DNA of 33,188 bases from an uncultured Ignavibacteria bacterium (GTDB taxonomy: Bacteria; Bacteroidota; Ignavibacteria; Ch128b), in assembly GCA_937944105.1 (NCBI GenBank), contig CALDZP010000004.1:1-33188 (forward strand), written 5' to 3'. The stretch's first letter is position 1. Every line of letters begins with the position of its first letter. Position numbers and translations under genes: made by a program. Below, in pieces: positions 1-8,766 of this stretch. A model generated the notes under the pieces. That model did no database searches and was not told the origin of the DNA. It saw only the letters and a program-made list of their open reading frames with translations.

Positions 1-10
1 TCCATTTAGC

Positions 11-124
11 AGTCATTGCGAGGAGTGAAACGACGAAGCAATCTTTCACAAAAAAAAACAATTTGAGAATTGGTCATTCAACCAGAAAAGATTGCTTCCC
101 CGCCTTTGGCGGATCGCAATGACT
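11..124. repeat. Hairpin repeat unit L1 (about 114 bp, inverted-repeat ends)
   Basis: The unit begins with agtcattgcga and ends with its exact reverse complement, tcgcaatgact. A second nested pair is gaagcaatctt against aagattgcttc, so the whole unit can fold into one long stem around an AT-rich centre. A 12-base linker (gtttcatttagc) separates it from the next unit, and the tail of the same linker is visible at bases 1-10, so the array probably continues to the left. No ORF lies inside. It looks like a non-coding MITE-like or REP-like element. Confidence 0.85.
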
Positions 125-136
125 GTTTCATTTAGC

Positions 137-251
137 AGTCATTGCGAGGAGTGAAACGACGAAGCAATCTCTCACAATAGAACAAAATGAAAATTGGTAA
201 TTCAACCAGAAAGGATTGCTTTTCCGATTTTCATCCTAACTCGCAATAACT
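137..251. repeat. Hairpin repeat unit L2 (degenerate second copy)
   Basis: This is a direct repeat of the preceding unit with a period of 126 bases. The left half (agtcattgcgaggagtgaaa) is identical, while the right arm has decayed to tcgcaataact. Its interior shares ttcaacca and cgattttcatc with the repeats near the right end of the window, so all belong to one family. Confidence 0.8.
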
Positions 252-549
252 ATTCCTTGAATTAATCATTCTGATAAATCGTAAGCTGAAACAAAACCAT
301 GTTTTTCGTTTTTCATATAAAGACGAAAAAAATCGCTACAGTTAAATAGACAAAATTAGTTTTTAGATATTTCGAAAATATTGATTTTAAAGTGTGTTTT
401 GCTTTGTATTGATTTATTCTTATTTAAAATGAGTCCTCGCTGATATAGTCAAAGTTGAGAAAAAATGTTTCATAAGCAAATCTTATTAAAATAAGACATC
501 ATTCAAACAAATTAAATAGTTCATCCATTCGAATAAAAATTAAACAAGC
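252..549. other. AT-rich intergenic stretch downstream of malQ
   Basis: No ORF with coding character was seen. The only structure noticed is a short tcttat/ataaga palindrome around 481-496, too weak to call a terminator. The stretch separates the 3' end of malQ from the repeat units. Confidence 0.6.
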
Positions 550-2046
550 TCATCTTTCAAAAATCTCAACAAAGCTTTTCATTTCATCGATTAGTTTATC
601 AGTAATTTGTTCCCACTTAAATCGCCATGACCAGTTGCCATCTGGTTTACCTGGAAAGTTCATTCGAGCTTCAGAACCAAGTCTTAAAAAATCTTGCAAG
701 GGAATAATCACAATATCAGCAACAGAAGAATAAGCAAGACGAATTAAATCTTTGCATACATCGTTACCATCTGATCCAGTATATTTCATAAAAAATTCTT
801 TTGTATCAGTTCCGTCATTTTGAATTGATTGCCACCAACCAAGAGTTGTATCATTATCGTGAGAGCCCGTATAAACTACACAATTTTTAACATATCGATG
901 AGGTAGAAATTTTTTTTCACCATTTGTGCCAAAAGCAAATTGAAGAATTTTCATTCCTGGAAAATTAAACTTATCCCTTAATTCGTATACCTCAGGAACT
1001 AAGATCCCCAGGTCCTCGGCGATAATTGGAAGTTTACCAAAATACTTTTCCAGAGTTGAGAAAAATTTTTCGCCAGGACCTAAAACCCATTCACCAGTTT
1101 CAGCAGTTGGTGCATCACCCGGAATTTTCCAATAATTATAAAAACCACGAAAATGATCAATTCTAATTATATCAGTCATCTTAAGTAAAGATGAAATTCT
1201 ATCACGCCACCATTTATAATCATCTTTTTCCATTAAATTCCATCTGTAATGTGGATTTCCCCATCTCTGTCCAGTAGGTGAGAAATAATCTGGAGGAACA
1301 CCAGCAATGAAAAGCGGTTTACCATCGGGACTTACTTCGAAAAGATCACGATTTACCCAAACATCAGCAGAATCAAAAGCAACAAAAATTGGTAAATCTC
1401 CAATGATTTTAATTCCTTTTGAATTAGCATAAGATTTTAATCCAATCCATTGCTGAAAGAAAAGGAATTGAATAAACTTATGAAATTTAATTTCTTCATT
1501 CAGTCTATTTCTGAAATAGTTAACAGCTTCTGATTTTCTTTGAGATATTTCAGAATCCCATTCATTCCATGGTTTACCTTCAAAGTATTCTTTGATGGCA
1601 ATAAAAAGAGCAAATTCATCAAGCCAATCTTTTTCTTTTTCACAAAATTCTTCGAAAGATTTTTTGATTTTTATATTATCTTTTTTTTCAAATCGTTCAT
1701 AAATTTTTTCCAGAGTTTCATATTTATATTCAATTACATTTCCATAATCAACTTTATCTTCTGGCAGATTGGGTATATTCTTTAAAATTTCTTTATCTGC
1801 AATTCCATCATCCACGAGTTTTTGAAAACTGATTAAAAGTGGATTACCAGCAAAAGCAGAAAGACATTGGTAAGGTGAATCACCAAAACTTGTTGGTCCA
1901 AGTGGAAGTATTTGCCAGAGCTTTTGTTTGGTTTCAGCAAGAAAATCTATAAACTTATAAGCATCAGGTCCTAAATCACCAATTCCAAATTTGGATGGCA
2001 ACGATGTTGGATGCAATAAAATACCGGCTGATCTTTCAAATTGCAT
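550..2046 (-). CDS. malQ: 4-alpha-glucanotransferase (amylomaltase, GH77)
   Basis: The protein is a cytoplasmic disproportionating enzyme that moves alpha-1,4-glucan segments between maltooligosaccharides and releases glucose, in maltodextrin or glycogen turnover. The 498-residue length fits compact bacterial MalQ. The N-terminus carries the family signature RSAGILLHPTSLP and a DSPYQ loop. Catalytic residues are visible: the nucleophile Asp297 in IRIDHFRGF, the acid/base Glu344 in IIAEDLG, and the stabilising Asp397 in TGSHDND. An ATG five codons upstream (2061) is in frame but has no ribosome binding site. The ATG used here has GAGG five bases upstream, and the resulting N-terminus matches the usual family start. 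The gene stands alone. The ROK sugar kinase about 20 kb away could phosphorylate the released glucose, but that link is inference. Confidence 0.95.
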   Translation of the reverse strand: MQFERSAGILLHPTSLPSKFGIGDLGPDAYKFIDFLAETKQKLWQILPLGPTSFGDSPYQCLSAFAGNPLLISFQKLVDDGIADKEILKNIPNLPEDKVDYGNVIEYKYETLEKIYERFEKKDNIKIKKSFEEFCEKEKDWLDEFALFIAIKEYFEGKPWNEWDSEISQRKSEAVNYFRNRLNEEIKFHKFIQFLFFQQWIGLKSYANSKGIKIIGDLPIFVAFDSADVWVNRDLFEVSPDGKPLFIAGVPPDYFSPTGQRWGNPHYRWNLMEKDDYKWWRDRISSLLKMTDIIRIDHFRGFYNYWKIPGDAPTAETGEWVLGPGEKFFSTLEKYFGKLPIIAEDLGILVPEVYELRDKFNFPGMKILQFAFGTNGEKKFLPHRYVKNCVVYTGSHDNDTTLGWWQSIQNDGTDTKEFFMKYTGSDGNDVCKDLIRLAYSSVADIVIIPLQDFLRLGSEARMNFPGKPDGNWSWRFKWEQITDKLIDEMKSFVEIFER

Positions 2047-2347
2047 AAAAACCTCATTCAATAAGTTTGAATTATGTCTTTTGTGATAAATAACAGAATT
2101 TATTTTTCGTCAGGATAAATTTTCAGCTACACTTTATTCGATTTACAAAATTAATTATTCCTGGAATATTTTATTGCTAAGAAAGTAATTTTACTCAATT
2201 TTCAACTTTATTTTCGATGATCACATAACTTACCGAATTTGAATACTTTATAATTTTCAGAATAAATTTTTGTTGAAGTTTTTCATACTTCTGAAATCAA
2301 AAAAATTTTCCAAGAAAAATTTATCTTTGAAAAACACCTAGAGAAAT
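2047..2347. other. Divergent intergenic region between malQ and the DUF1684 operon
   Basis: About 300 AT-rich bases must hold the promoters for both directions. A TATCTTTG box at 2322-2329 matches the Bacteroidota -7 consensus TAnnTTTG and sits just before the downstream ATG. No TTG -33 box lies at the expected 19-21 base distance, so the promoter call stays weak. No ORF or clear hairpin was seen. Confidence 0.35.
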
Positions 2348-2980
2348 ATGAAGAGAGTAATTTTATTTATCATCACAATTTTTATTTTTATTTCCTGTAA
2401 TAAACAAAAAGTAGATCCAGAATATTTAAGAGAAATTACAAAATACAGATTAGAAAAAGATGTGAGTTTTAAAAACGATCCTGATTCACCATTTAATAGA
2501 GATAAAACAATCAAATTTACAGGACTTAAATATTTTGAAGTTAATCCAGACTTTGTCTTTAAATCGAAATTATATCGTTATGCAATTCCAGAAACAGTAA
2601 TTGTATTAGGTACTAAAGGTGAAGAACGCACTCAGATTAAGTATGGTTATTTTCAGTTTAATTACAAAGGCAAAACATATAAAATTAATGTCTACAAGTA
2701 TCCTGAATCATCAATTAAAGAAGGAAAAGAATTTTTAAGAAGTTATCTTATTGTTTGGTTTCGTGATTTGACAACTGGAGATGAAACATATGAAATTGGT
2801 CGTTATCTTGATATCGAACCAGAATCATCTGATCCAGATTATCTATATAATCTTGATTTTAATAAGGCATATAACCCTTACTGTGCTTATACTCCAATTT
2901 ATTCCTGTGCTATACCGAGAGAAGATGATTTTATTAACCTCAGAATAAAAGCAGGTGAGAAAAAATATCACAATAAATAG
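2348..2980 (+). CDS. DUF1684 family lipoprotein
   Basis: This is a 210-residue exported protein. The N-terminus is a lipoprotein signal (basic MKR, a hydrophobic run, then FISC with Cys17 as the lipidation site). The body shows the DUF1684 pattern: a KFTGLKYFEV segment, then GRYLDIE, then FNKAYNPYCAY and a C-terminal IKAGEK. DUF1684 proteins are widespread in Bacteroidota and Actinobacteria and have no established activity, so no function is assigned. It is the first gene of a tight operon with a secreted alpha/beta hydrolase (8-nt gap) and an S9 peptidase (14-nt gap), so it probably acts in the periplasm or at a membrane surface with them. Confidence 0.85.
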   Translation: MKRVILFIITIFIFISCNKQKVDPEYLREITKYRLEKDVSFKNDPDSPFNRDKTIKFTGLKYFEVNPDFVFKSKLYRYAIPETVIVLGTKGEERTQIKYGYFQFNYKGKTYKINVYKYPESSIKEGKEFLRSYLIVWFRDLTTGDETYEIGRYLDIEPESSDPDYLYNLDFNKAYNPYCAYTPIYSCAIPREDDFINLRIKAGEKKYHNK

Positions 2981-2988
2981 GTTTGGCT

Positions 2989-4008
2989 ATGAATCATTTA
3001 AAAATTTTCAGCTTAATCTTTTTCTTTTTAATAAGTGGAATAATTGCTCAGCAAAAATTTGCCGACTTAGGTGATTTTCAATTAGAAAGTGGCGAAATTA
3101 TTTTTGATTGTAAAATTGGATATCGAACTTATGGCAAATTAAATGAAGAAAAATCTAATGCTATTTTATTTGCAACATGGTTCGGTGGCACAAGTCAGAT
3201 GCTCGGGAATTTAGTTGGTGATGGAAATGATAAACTATTGGACTCAACGGGCTTTTTCATTATTTGTGTTGATGCACTGGGCAATGGAATTTCTACATCT
3301 CCCTCAAACAGTCAGAAGCAAAAAAATGAGAATTTCCCTGCTTTTACTATGCGTGATATAGTTAATGCTCAATTCAGGTTATTGAAAGAGCATCTTGGTA
3401 TAAAAAAACTTTTTGGTGCTGTTGGTGGTTCTATGGGAAGTATGCAGGTACTTCAACTGGCAGTATCATATCCGGATTTTGTTGAAAAGGTAATTGCCTA
3501 TGTTCCAACTCCATGGTCAAGTTCTTATGATATGCTTTTATGGTCAACTCGCGAACAATTAATAACATCAGCTCATAAATGTGGAATGAGTGAAAAAGAA
3601 ATTTTCAGAACCATTAACATGTTGACCCAACTTGTTGCTAGAACACCGGATTGGTATGTAAAAAATAATCCACGAGAAAAATTTAATGAAATCTTGAAAG
3701 GTTTCGATAAAGATGCACCTACACACTGGAACAGTTATGATTATCTCTACCAACTTCGTTCAATGATTTCGCATGACATTTCAAAAGGATTTAAATCTAA
3801 AAATGACTTACAGTCTCACATTAAAGCAAAGTTATTTCTAATCATAGCTACTCAGGATCATATACTTCATCCATCTTCTTCTCTTGAATTTGCGGAAATT
3901 ATGAATTGTGAAAAACTAATTCTAGATAGTGACTGCGGACATCTTTCTGTTAATTGTCAACTTGACAGTGTAAGAAAAGAAATCAAAAAATTTTTAAACA
4001 AAAATTAA
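2989..4008 (+). CDS. Secreted MetX-like alpha/beta hydrolase
   Basis: The 339-residue protein follows the homoserine O-acetyltransferase (MetX) plan: LESGEIIFDCKIGYRTYG near the N-terminus, a GGSMGSMQ nucleophile elbow with Ser148, Asp290 in TQDHILHP and His318 in DCGHLS. Unlike MetX it starts with a signal peptide (hydrophobic stretch ending near IIAQQ), so it should work outside the cytoplasm. The MetX tunnel motif is also altered (ATWFGGTSQ where MetX usually has H-x-LTG-x-SH). A methionine-pathway role is therefore unlikely; esterase, acyltransferase or peptidase activity are all possible. The start is the ATG preceded by AGG seven bases away; an in-frame TTG six bases upstream is less likely. 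It is the middle gene of a three-gene operon. Confidence 0.8.
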   Translation: MNHLKIFSLIFFFLISGIIAQQKFADLGDFQLESGEIIFDCKIGYRTYGKLNEEKSNAILFATWFGGTSQMLGNLVGDGNDKLLDSTGFFIICVDALGNGISTSPSNSQKQKNENFPAFTMRDIVNAQFRLLKEHLGIKKLFGAVGGSMGSMQVLQLAVSYPDFVEKVIAYVPTPWSSSYDMLLWSTREQLITSAHKCGMSEKEIFRTINMLTQLVARTPDWYVKNNPREKFNEILKGFDKDAPTHWNSYDYLYQLRSMISHDISKGFKSKNDLQSHIKAKLFLIIATQDHILHPSSSLEFAEIMNCEKLILDSDCGHLSVNCQLDSVRKEIKKFLNKN

Positions 4009-4022
4009 AAGTGAGGTAAAAA

Positions 4023-6068
4023 ATGAAGTTCAATAAAAATATTATACTACAGATTCTTTTAATATTATTTGTTTCTACATTGAGCTACTCTCAGGTAGAT
4101 ACAATCATCACACCTTACAATGTTGTAAAAATTAAATCAATTGGAGAGGTGGCTTTATCACCAAATGGTAAATTGATTGCTTACACAGTAATTGTTCCAA
4201 GAGAAGTTAATGATGAACCAGGCTTTGCATATCGTGAGCTTTATCTGATGAATAATGATGGTAGTAATAAAAGATCTTTTATAACTGGAAAGGTAAGTAT
4301 AGGGAATATTACATTTTCACCAGATGGAAAATTTATTGCATTTACTGGCAGGTTTGAGAATGATAAATCAACTCAAGTTTATGTAATTCCTATCGATGGT
4401 GGAGAAAAATTTAAATTATTTGAAACCCCTGAGAGTGTAATTCAATTCAAATATTCACCCGATGGAAAGACAATTTATTTTACTTCACAGGAAGCTGTAC
4501 CTGATAAAATTAAAAAATTAAGAAATAAAGGCTTCAATCAAATCATTTACGAAGAAGACTGGCAACATATAAATCTTTACAAATATGATCTTGAAAAGAA
4601 AAAAATTGAACAACTAACAAGAGATTGTACGGTATTTGAGTTCGTTGTTTCAAATTCTGGTAAATATATAGCTGCAGCAATTGCACCAAGAAATCTTGTT
4701 GATGATTCCTACATGTTTAAAAGGCTTCATCTAATTGATTTATCTAATAATCAAAAAGAACTTTTAATTGATAATCCTGGTAAACTCGGAAATTTTGAGT
4801 TTAGTCCAGATGATAAATATTTAGTCTTCAATTCTGCTGTCGATATAAATGATCCAGCCTCAAGTAGTATGTATGTGGTTGAAGTACCGAATAAAGAAAA
4901 AAAATTTTCTGAACTTCGAAATTATTCTGAAAAATTTGAGGGAACAGTTAATTGGGTTGGATGGAAAGATAATCAAACTTTACTTTTCACAGCAGAAGAG
5001 GGTGTATATATTCCCCTAAGTGAACAGGGTTTGAATTCTCCAAATCGTAAATTAATTACTCCTGCAAACACAGTTGTTAGAAAAGTAATTTATGATCAAG
5101 TATCAAAAAAATATTATCTGGTAATTAGTAAGTTCAATCATCCTAATGAGATTTATTCTTTTGATGTAAAAGGAGGATTCAAGAGACTTACAAATGTTAA
5201 TCCGTGGCTTGAAAATGTAAGATTTGCAAGACAGGAAGAAGTAAGATACTTTGCTCGAGATGGATTAGAAATTACAGCTGTTTTAATTTATCCATTGAAT
5301 TACGAGCCAGGTAAAAGATACCCATTAATTGTAAATGTGCACGGTGGACCGGAAGCAGCTGATCAGAATGGTTGGGTAACTTCATATGGCAACTGGGGAC
5401 AAATGGCAGCGGCTCGAGGTTATTTTGTGTTTATGCCAAATTATAGAGCTAGTAACGGTCGAGGTGTTGAATTTTCAAAAATGGGCCAAAAAGATCTTGG
5501 TGGAAAAGAGTTTGACGATGTTATTGATGGAATTGATTATTTAATTGATCGAGGTTTTGTAGATAAGGATCGTGTTGGTATTGGCGGTGGAAGTTATGGT
5601 GGTTATTTCTCTGCATGGGCCGCAACTAAATACTCCGATCGATTTGCTGGGGCGGTGATGTTTGTTGGGATTTCAAATCAAATCTCAAAAAGAGGAACAA
5701 CTGACATTCCATACGAAGATTATTATGTTCACTGGAGAATCTGGTCGTGGGAAGATTTTGATTTAGTTTGGGATAGAAGTCCACTCAAGTACGCAACAAA
5801 TTGTAAAACACCAATATTGATTCTGCACGGCAAAGATGATCCTCGTGTAAGTGTAACTCAGTCAATGGAAATGTATCGGGCATTGAAAATTTTGAATCAA
5901 GCACCTGTAAGACTGGTTTTGTACCCCGGTGAAGGACATGGAAATGCAAGAACTCAATCTCGATTAGACTTTGCAATTAGAACATTAGAATGGTTTGATT
6001 TTTATGTGAAAGATAAAAATCCTTTTGACAAAATTCCGGATAAGTATGTTGACTATAAAATTGAATAA
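4023..6068 (+). CDS. Secreted prolyl oligopeptidase family (S9C-type) peptidase
   Basis: The 681-residue serine peptidase has a signal peptide (residues 1 to about 23, ending LSYSQ). A beta-propeller of WD40/TolB-like blades with repeated FSPDGK motifs fills roughly residues 30-400. The C-terminal alpha/beta hydrolase domain carries the triad Ser524 (GGGSYGGY), Asp606 (HGKDDPRV) and His639 (GEGHGNAR). It lacks the DWVYEEE motif of dipeptidyl peptidase IV, so it fits the acylaminoacyl-peptidase/DPP5-like branch, which removes blocked residues or dipeptides from the N-termini of short peptides. GAGG lies just upstream of the ATG. It ends the DUF1684 and MetX-like operon. The exact specificity cannot be read from the sequence. 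Confidence 0.93.
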   Translation: MKFNKNIILQILLILFVSTLSYSQVDTIITPYNVVKIKSIGEVALSPNGKLIAYTVIVPREVNDEPGFAYRELYLMNNDGSNKRSFITGKVSIGNITFSPDGKFIAFTGRFENDKSTQVYVIPIDGGEKFKLFETPESVIQFKYSPDGKTIYFTSQEAVPDKIKKLRNKGFNQIIYEEDWQHINLYKYDLEKKKIEQLTRDCTVFEFVVSNSGKYIAAAIAPRNLVDDSYMFKRLHLIDLSNNQKELLIDNPGKLGNFEFSPDDKYLVFNSAVDINDPASSSMYVVEVPNKEKKFSELRNYSEKFEGTVNWVGWKDNQTLLFTAEEGVYIPLSEQGLNSPNRKLITPANTVVRKVIYDQVSKKYYLVISKFNHPNEIYSFDVKGGFKRLTNVNPWLENVRFARQEEVRYFARDGLEITAVLIYPLNYEPGKRYPLIVNVHGGPEAADQNGWVTSYGNWGQMAAARGYFVFMPNYRASNGRGVEFSKMGQKDLGGKEFDDVIDGIDYLIDRGFVDKDRVGIGGGSYGGYFSAWAATKYSDRFAGAVMFVGISNQISKRGTTDIPYEDYYVHWRIWSWEDFDLVWDRSPLKYATNCKTPILILHGKDDPRVSVTQSMEMYRALKILNQAPVRLVLYPGEGHGNARTQSRLDFAIRTLEWFDFYVKDKNPFDKIPDKYVDYKIE

Positions 6069-6100
6069 GCTCAAATTAAATTTTTGATTTGATAAATTTT

Positions 6101-6164
6101 AATTGCAATGGCACAGAGTTATGTTTTAGAAAATTTTTTTTGAATCTCTGTGACCATTGCAATT
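6101..6164. terminator. Long hairpin between convergent genes
   Basis: aattgcaatggcacagag at 6101-6118 pairs with ctctgtgaccattgcaatt at 6146-6164 with one bulged base, around an AT-rich loop. It lies between the 3' ends of the S9 peptidase and the oppositely oriented M14 peptidase, where a bidirectional terminator is expected. The flanking T-tracts are broken, so it could instead be a REP-like palindrome. Confidence 0.5.
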
Positions 6165-6186
6165 TTATTAAATTAAAAATGACCTT

Positions 6187-8766
6187 TTAATTTAAACCTG
6201 CTGAATGAATTGCGTTAAACAGAAACTTGAAAGTTCCAAAAGTTTGATGTCGATTCTGAACCTTAACTCCAAGTAACACCACATTCCCCTTCTTCTGTTT
6301 TATATTTACAATCGCTGCACGATTATAAAGATAATCTTCACCTAAAAGGAATCCTGATTTTAATAAATCCTTTGTCGGGAATCTTGCTACAATACTTCTA
6401 TCGTATTGACCAAATGGTATTGTAGTTGCAAAAGCAATGTTGTTATTCATATAAGCAATAGCTTCTTCTTCAAAACCATATCCAATAGGATTATTATTAT
6501 CAACTGAAATTCTAATCAAAGAACCCGGGCAGAAAAATTCATCGCTCTTAACATTTTTTAAGATATTCGTTACACGAAGTCCTAAATCTTCAATAGCAAA
6601 GTTACACGCTTCACCTAAAGTTATTACAGTACCACCGTCTTTTTCAATAAATGTTTTAAGATTTTCGACTCCAGTTTTACCAATTCCACTATCATATTCT
6701 GGTGGTTTAGGTCGATTAAACCTCGCATTTTCACCAGTAAATTTACCCTCTTTAATCAAATCAGCGCTCATATCAGGAATTATAATTACATCATACCGGT
6801 CTTTTAATCGTTTAGTTTTAAATTCTTTATTATCCATCGTGACAAAATCAAATTCAAAATTTTCAAGAAGCAATCTTGTCCATCCTTCATCCATGTTCGC
6901 AGTGTAAGGTTTGTAAAGCCCTATTCTAACTTTTTTGATTTGTTTTAATATTTTTTGATCGATATGTTCTAATGAATTTATTTCGATGTGTAGTTCATCA
7001 GCTAAATTATCAACAACCTTTAGCGTTTGTGAATTTACTGGAAATATTACAGAACCTTGATTAAAAATTTTGTCATTCAATAAAATCTTTTCTGTATTCC
7101 AATAAACAGGAATGTTTAGTTTATGAAGTCGATTAATCAATTTACTGTTTATATTCATTCCCGATTTAACAATAAAATATTTTCCCGATTTTGATGAAAC
7201 TTTACCTTCACTATAATTTGGACCATTTAAATAATCAACTTCAATTTCAAATGGTTTATTAATCGTAAAAAATTTAACTCCCATTAAATAAGGTAAAGTC
7301 CAGCCAGCAACATCGTAAGGTTGGATGGGAGGTTCTTTTTTAGATTTTCTCAAATCAGGATAGTATTGCTCTTCAAATAAATCTTTCACATATCTTCCAT
7401 ACGGTTGAGCTAAGAAAATCACATAACTATTGGCAGGATAAATTACATTATCAACCTTAAAATCTTCTTTTGAAAAATGAACTTCCACTCCACCCAATTG
7501 CAATATTTCAATCATTTTGGAGACAGTAACAGGATCATTTTGTTCTCGTGGAATAACATAAGCAAATGGATTTCCTAATTTACCTTTTTCAACGGCATCT
7601 TTTCCCATCAGATAATAATCGAATAAAATATCTTCTTTATATTGAGATGCAATATCTATTAAACTGAATGTTAAAGCCAATTCATAATTTACAATATCTC
7701 TCAAACGCCACCATCCTCCTCGCCATGGATTTGGATAATTTGTTCGAATATCATATGGAGTAATTTCTGGAGTAGCTTTTATTTCTGATGGGTCAATATA
7801 AACAGGACTTGCAATATTACAACTTGCCACTTCTGAAAGTAAAGCAATCTGATTATGCCATAATCCACAATCACTCGCAGGACCCTGCCACCAACCTTCA
7901 AAAATAGCCTGATCAATTATTCCGTTATAACCTTGCTTTTCAAGCTCAAGAGCTGTGATTCCACCTATAACTTTTTGCCATCGCCAGATATACGGATGTA
8001 CATTTGGATTTAATGGATCTTTGTATGGAACCAAAAAAAGTCTTGCCCCACTACTCCCCATTTGATGTTCATCAAGCCATATTTGTGGTATCCACTTACG
8101 ATATGCAATTTCTATTACATTTCTTGTTTCAGGTAAATTGAACATAAACCAATCACGATTATTGTCATGACCTGCATAAACATGATAAAGCCAGGGCATT
8201 GGACTTGATTCATATTCAGTTCCTAAATATTTGTTATACCAGTTGACAATCATTGTTGTACCATCTGGATTAATTGATGGCATGATTATAAATATCACAT
8301 CATTTAGTGCTTTGTTAGTTTTTTCTGGTGCTGTTTTTGTTATCAATTTATAAGCTAATTCCATTGACATTTGTGAAGAAGCAATTTCAGTTGAGTGAAT
8401 ATTACATGTGACAAGTACAACAATTTTTCCTTCTCTTGAAAGTTGCCTTGCAATCTCATCGTTCAATTTTCTTGGATCAGATAACTGTATCGATATTTGT
8501 CGATACTTTTCCAGATTTCTAATGTTTTCCTCAGAACTGATGATTGCCATGAACATATCTCGCTGTTGCACTGTTTTACCAATCTCTTCATAAATAAGCA
8601 TTTTTGAGTTGGCAGCAAGATGTTTGAAATAATTCTGGATTGTCTCATAGTCTGCAATTTTATAGTCAGCACCGACAGGGAAACCTAAAAATTCTTCGGG
8701 TGATTTAAGTTGAGCAAAAGAAACCTGAAAAATTAAAAGACAAAAAAGAAATGAAAATTTTTTCAT
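6187..8766 (-). CDS. Secreted M14 zinc carboxypeptidase family protein
   Basis: The 859-residue exported metallopeptidase has a signal peptide, MKKFSFLFCLLIFQVSFAQ. The catalytic domain (about residues 40-330) shows the M14 zinc set: His124 and Glu127 in NIHSTEIASS, and His234 in DEHQMG. Substrate-binding residues are NPDG near 166 and Asn203-Arg204 in DNNRDW, and Glu312 in LSEVA is the likely general base. The long C-terminal half is not classical carboxypeptidase. Residues 640-760 resemble the glutamine-amidotransferase-like fold often attached to this subfamily (RIGLYKPY...DVIIIPD), which may bind substrate. It removes residues from peptide ends outside the cytoplasm; specificity is unknown. 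The gene stands alone, convergent with the S9 peptidase. Confidence 0.9.
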   Translation of the reverse strand: MKKFSFLFCLLIFQVSFAQLKSPEEFLGFPVGADYKIADYETIQNYFKHLAANSKMLIYEEIGKTVQQRDMFMAIISSEENIRNLEKYRQISIQLSDPRKLNDEIARQLSREGKIVVLVTCNIHSTEIASSQMSMELAYKLITKTAPEKTNKALNDVIFIIMPSINPDGTTMIVNWYNKYLGTEYESSPMPWLYHVYAGHDNNRDWFMFNLPETRNVIEIAYRKWIPQIWLDEHQMGSSGARLFLVPYKDPLNPNVHPYIWRWQKVIGGITALELEKQGYNGIIDQAIFEGWWQGPASDCGLWHNQIALLSEVASCNIASPVYIDPSEIKATPEITPYDIRTNYPNPWRGGWWRLRDIVNYELALTFSLIDIASQYKEDILFDYYLMGKDAVEKGKLGNPFAYVIPREQNDPVTVSKMIEILQLGGVEVHFSKEDFKVDNVIYPANSYVIFLAQPYGRYVKDLFEEQYYPDLRKSKKEPPIQPYDVAGWTLPYLMGVKFFTINKPFEIEVDYLNGPNYSEGKVSSKSGKYFIVKSGMNINSKLINRLHKLNIPVYWNTEKILLNDKIFNQGSVIFPVNSQTLKVVDNLADELHIEINSLEHIDQKILKQIKKVRIGLYKPYTANMDEGWTRLLLENFEFDFVTMDNKEFKTKRLKDRYDVIIIPDMSADLIKEGKFTGENARFNRPKPPEYDSGIGKTGVENLKTFIEKDGGTVITLGEACNFAIEDLGLRVTNILKNVKSDEFFCPGSLIRISVDNNNPIGYGFEEEAIAYMNNNIAFATTIPFGQYDRSIVARFPTKDLLKSGFLLGEDYLYNRAAIVNIKQKKGNVVLLGVKVQNRHQTFGTFKFLFNAIHSAGLN

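Noticed and set aside
1540-1785. Plus-strand ORF of 81 codons inside malQ
   Set aside because: Its product is a run of Phe, Ile and Lys typical of the antisense of an AT-rich gene, and malQ on the opposite strand has intact catalytic motifs.
2989-4008. Homoserine O-acetyltransferase (metX) for methionine synthesis
   Set aside because: The signal peptide and altered tunnel motif argue against a cytoplasmic CoA-dependent enzyme, so only MetX-like is claimed.
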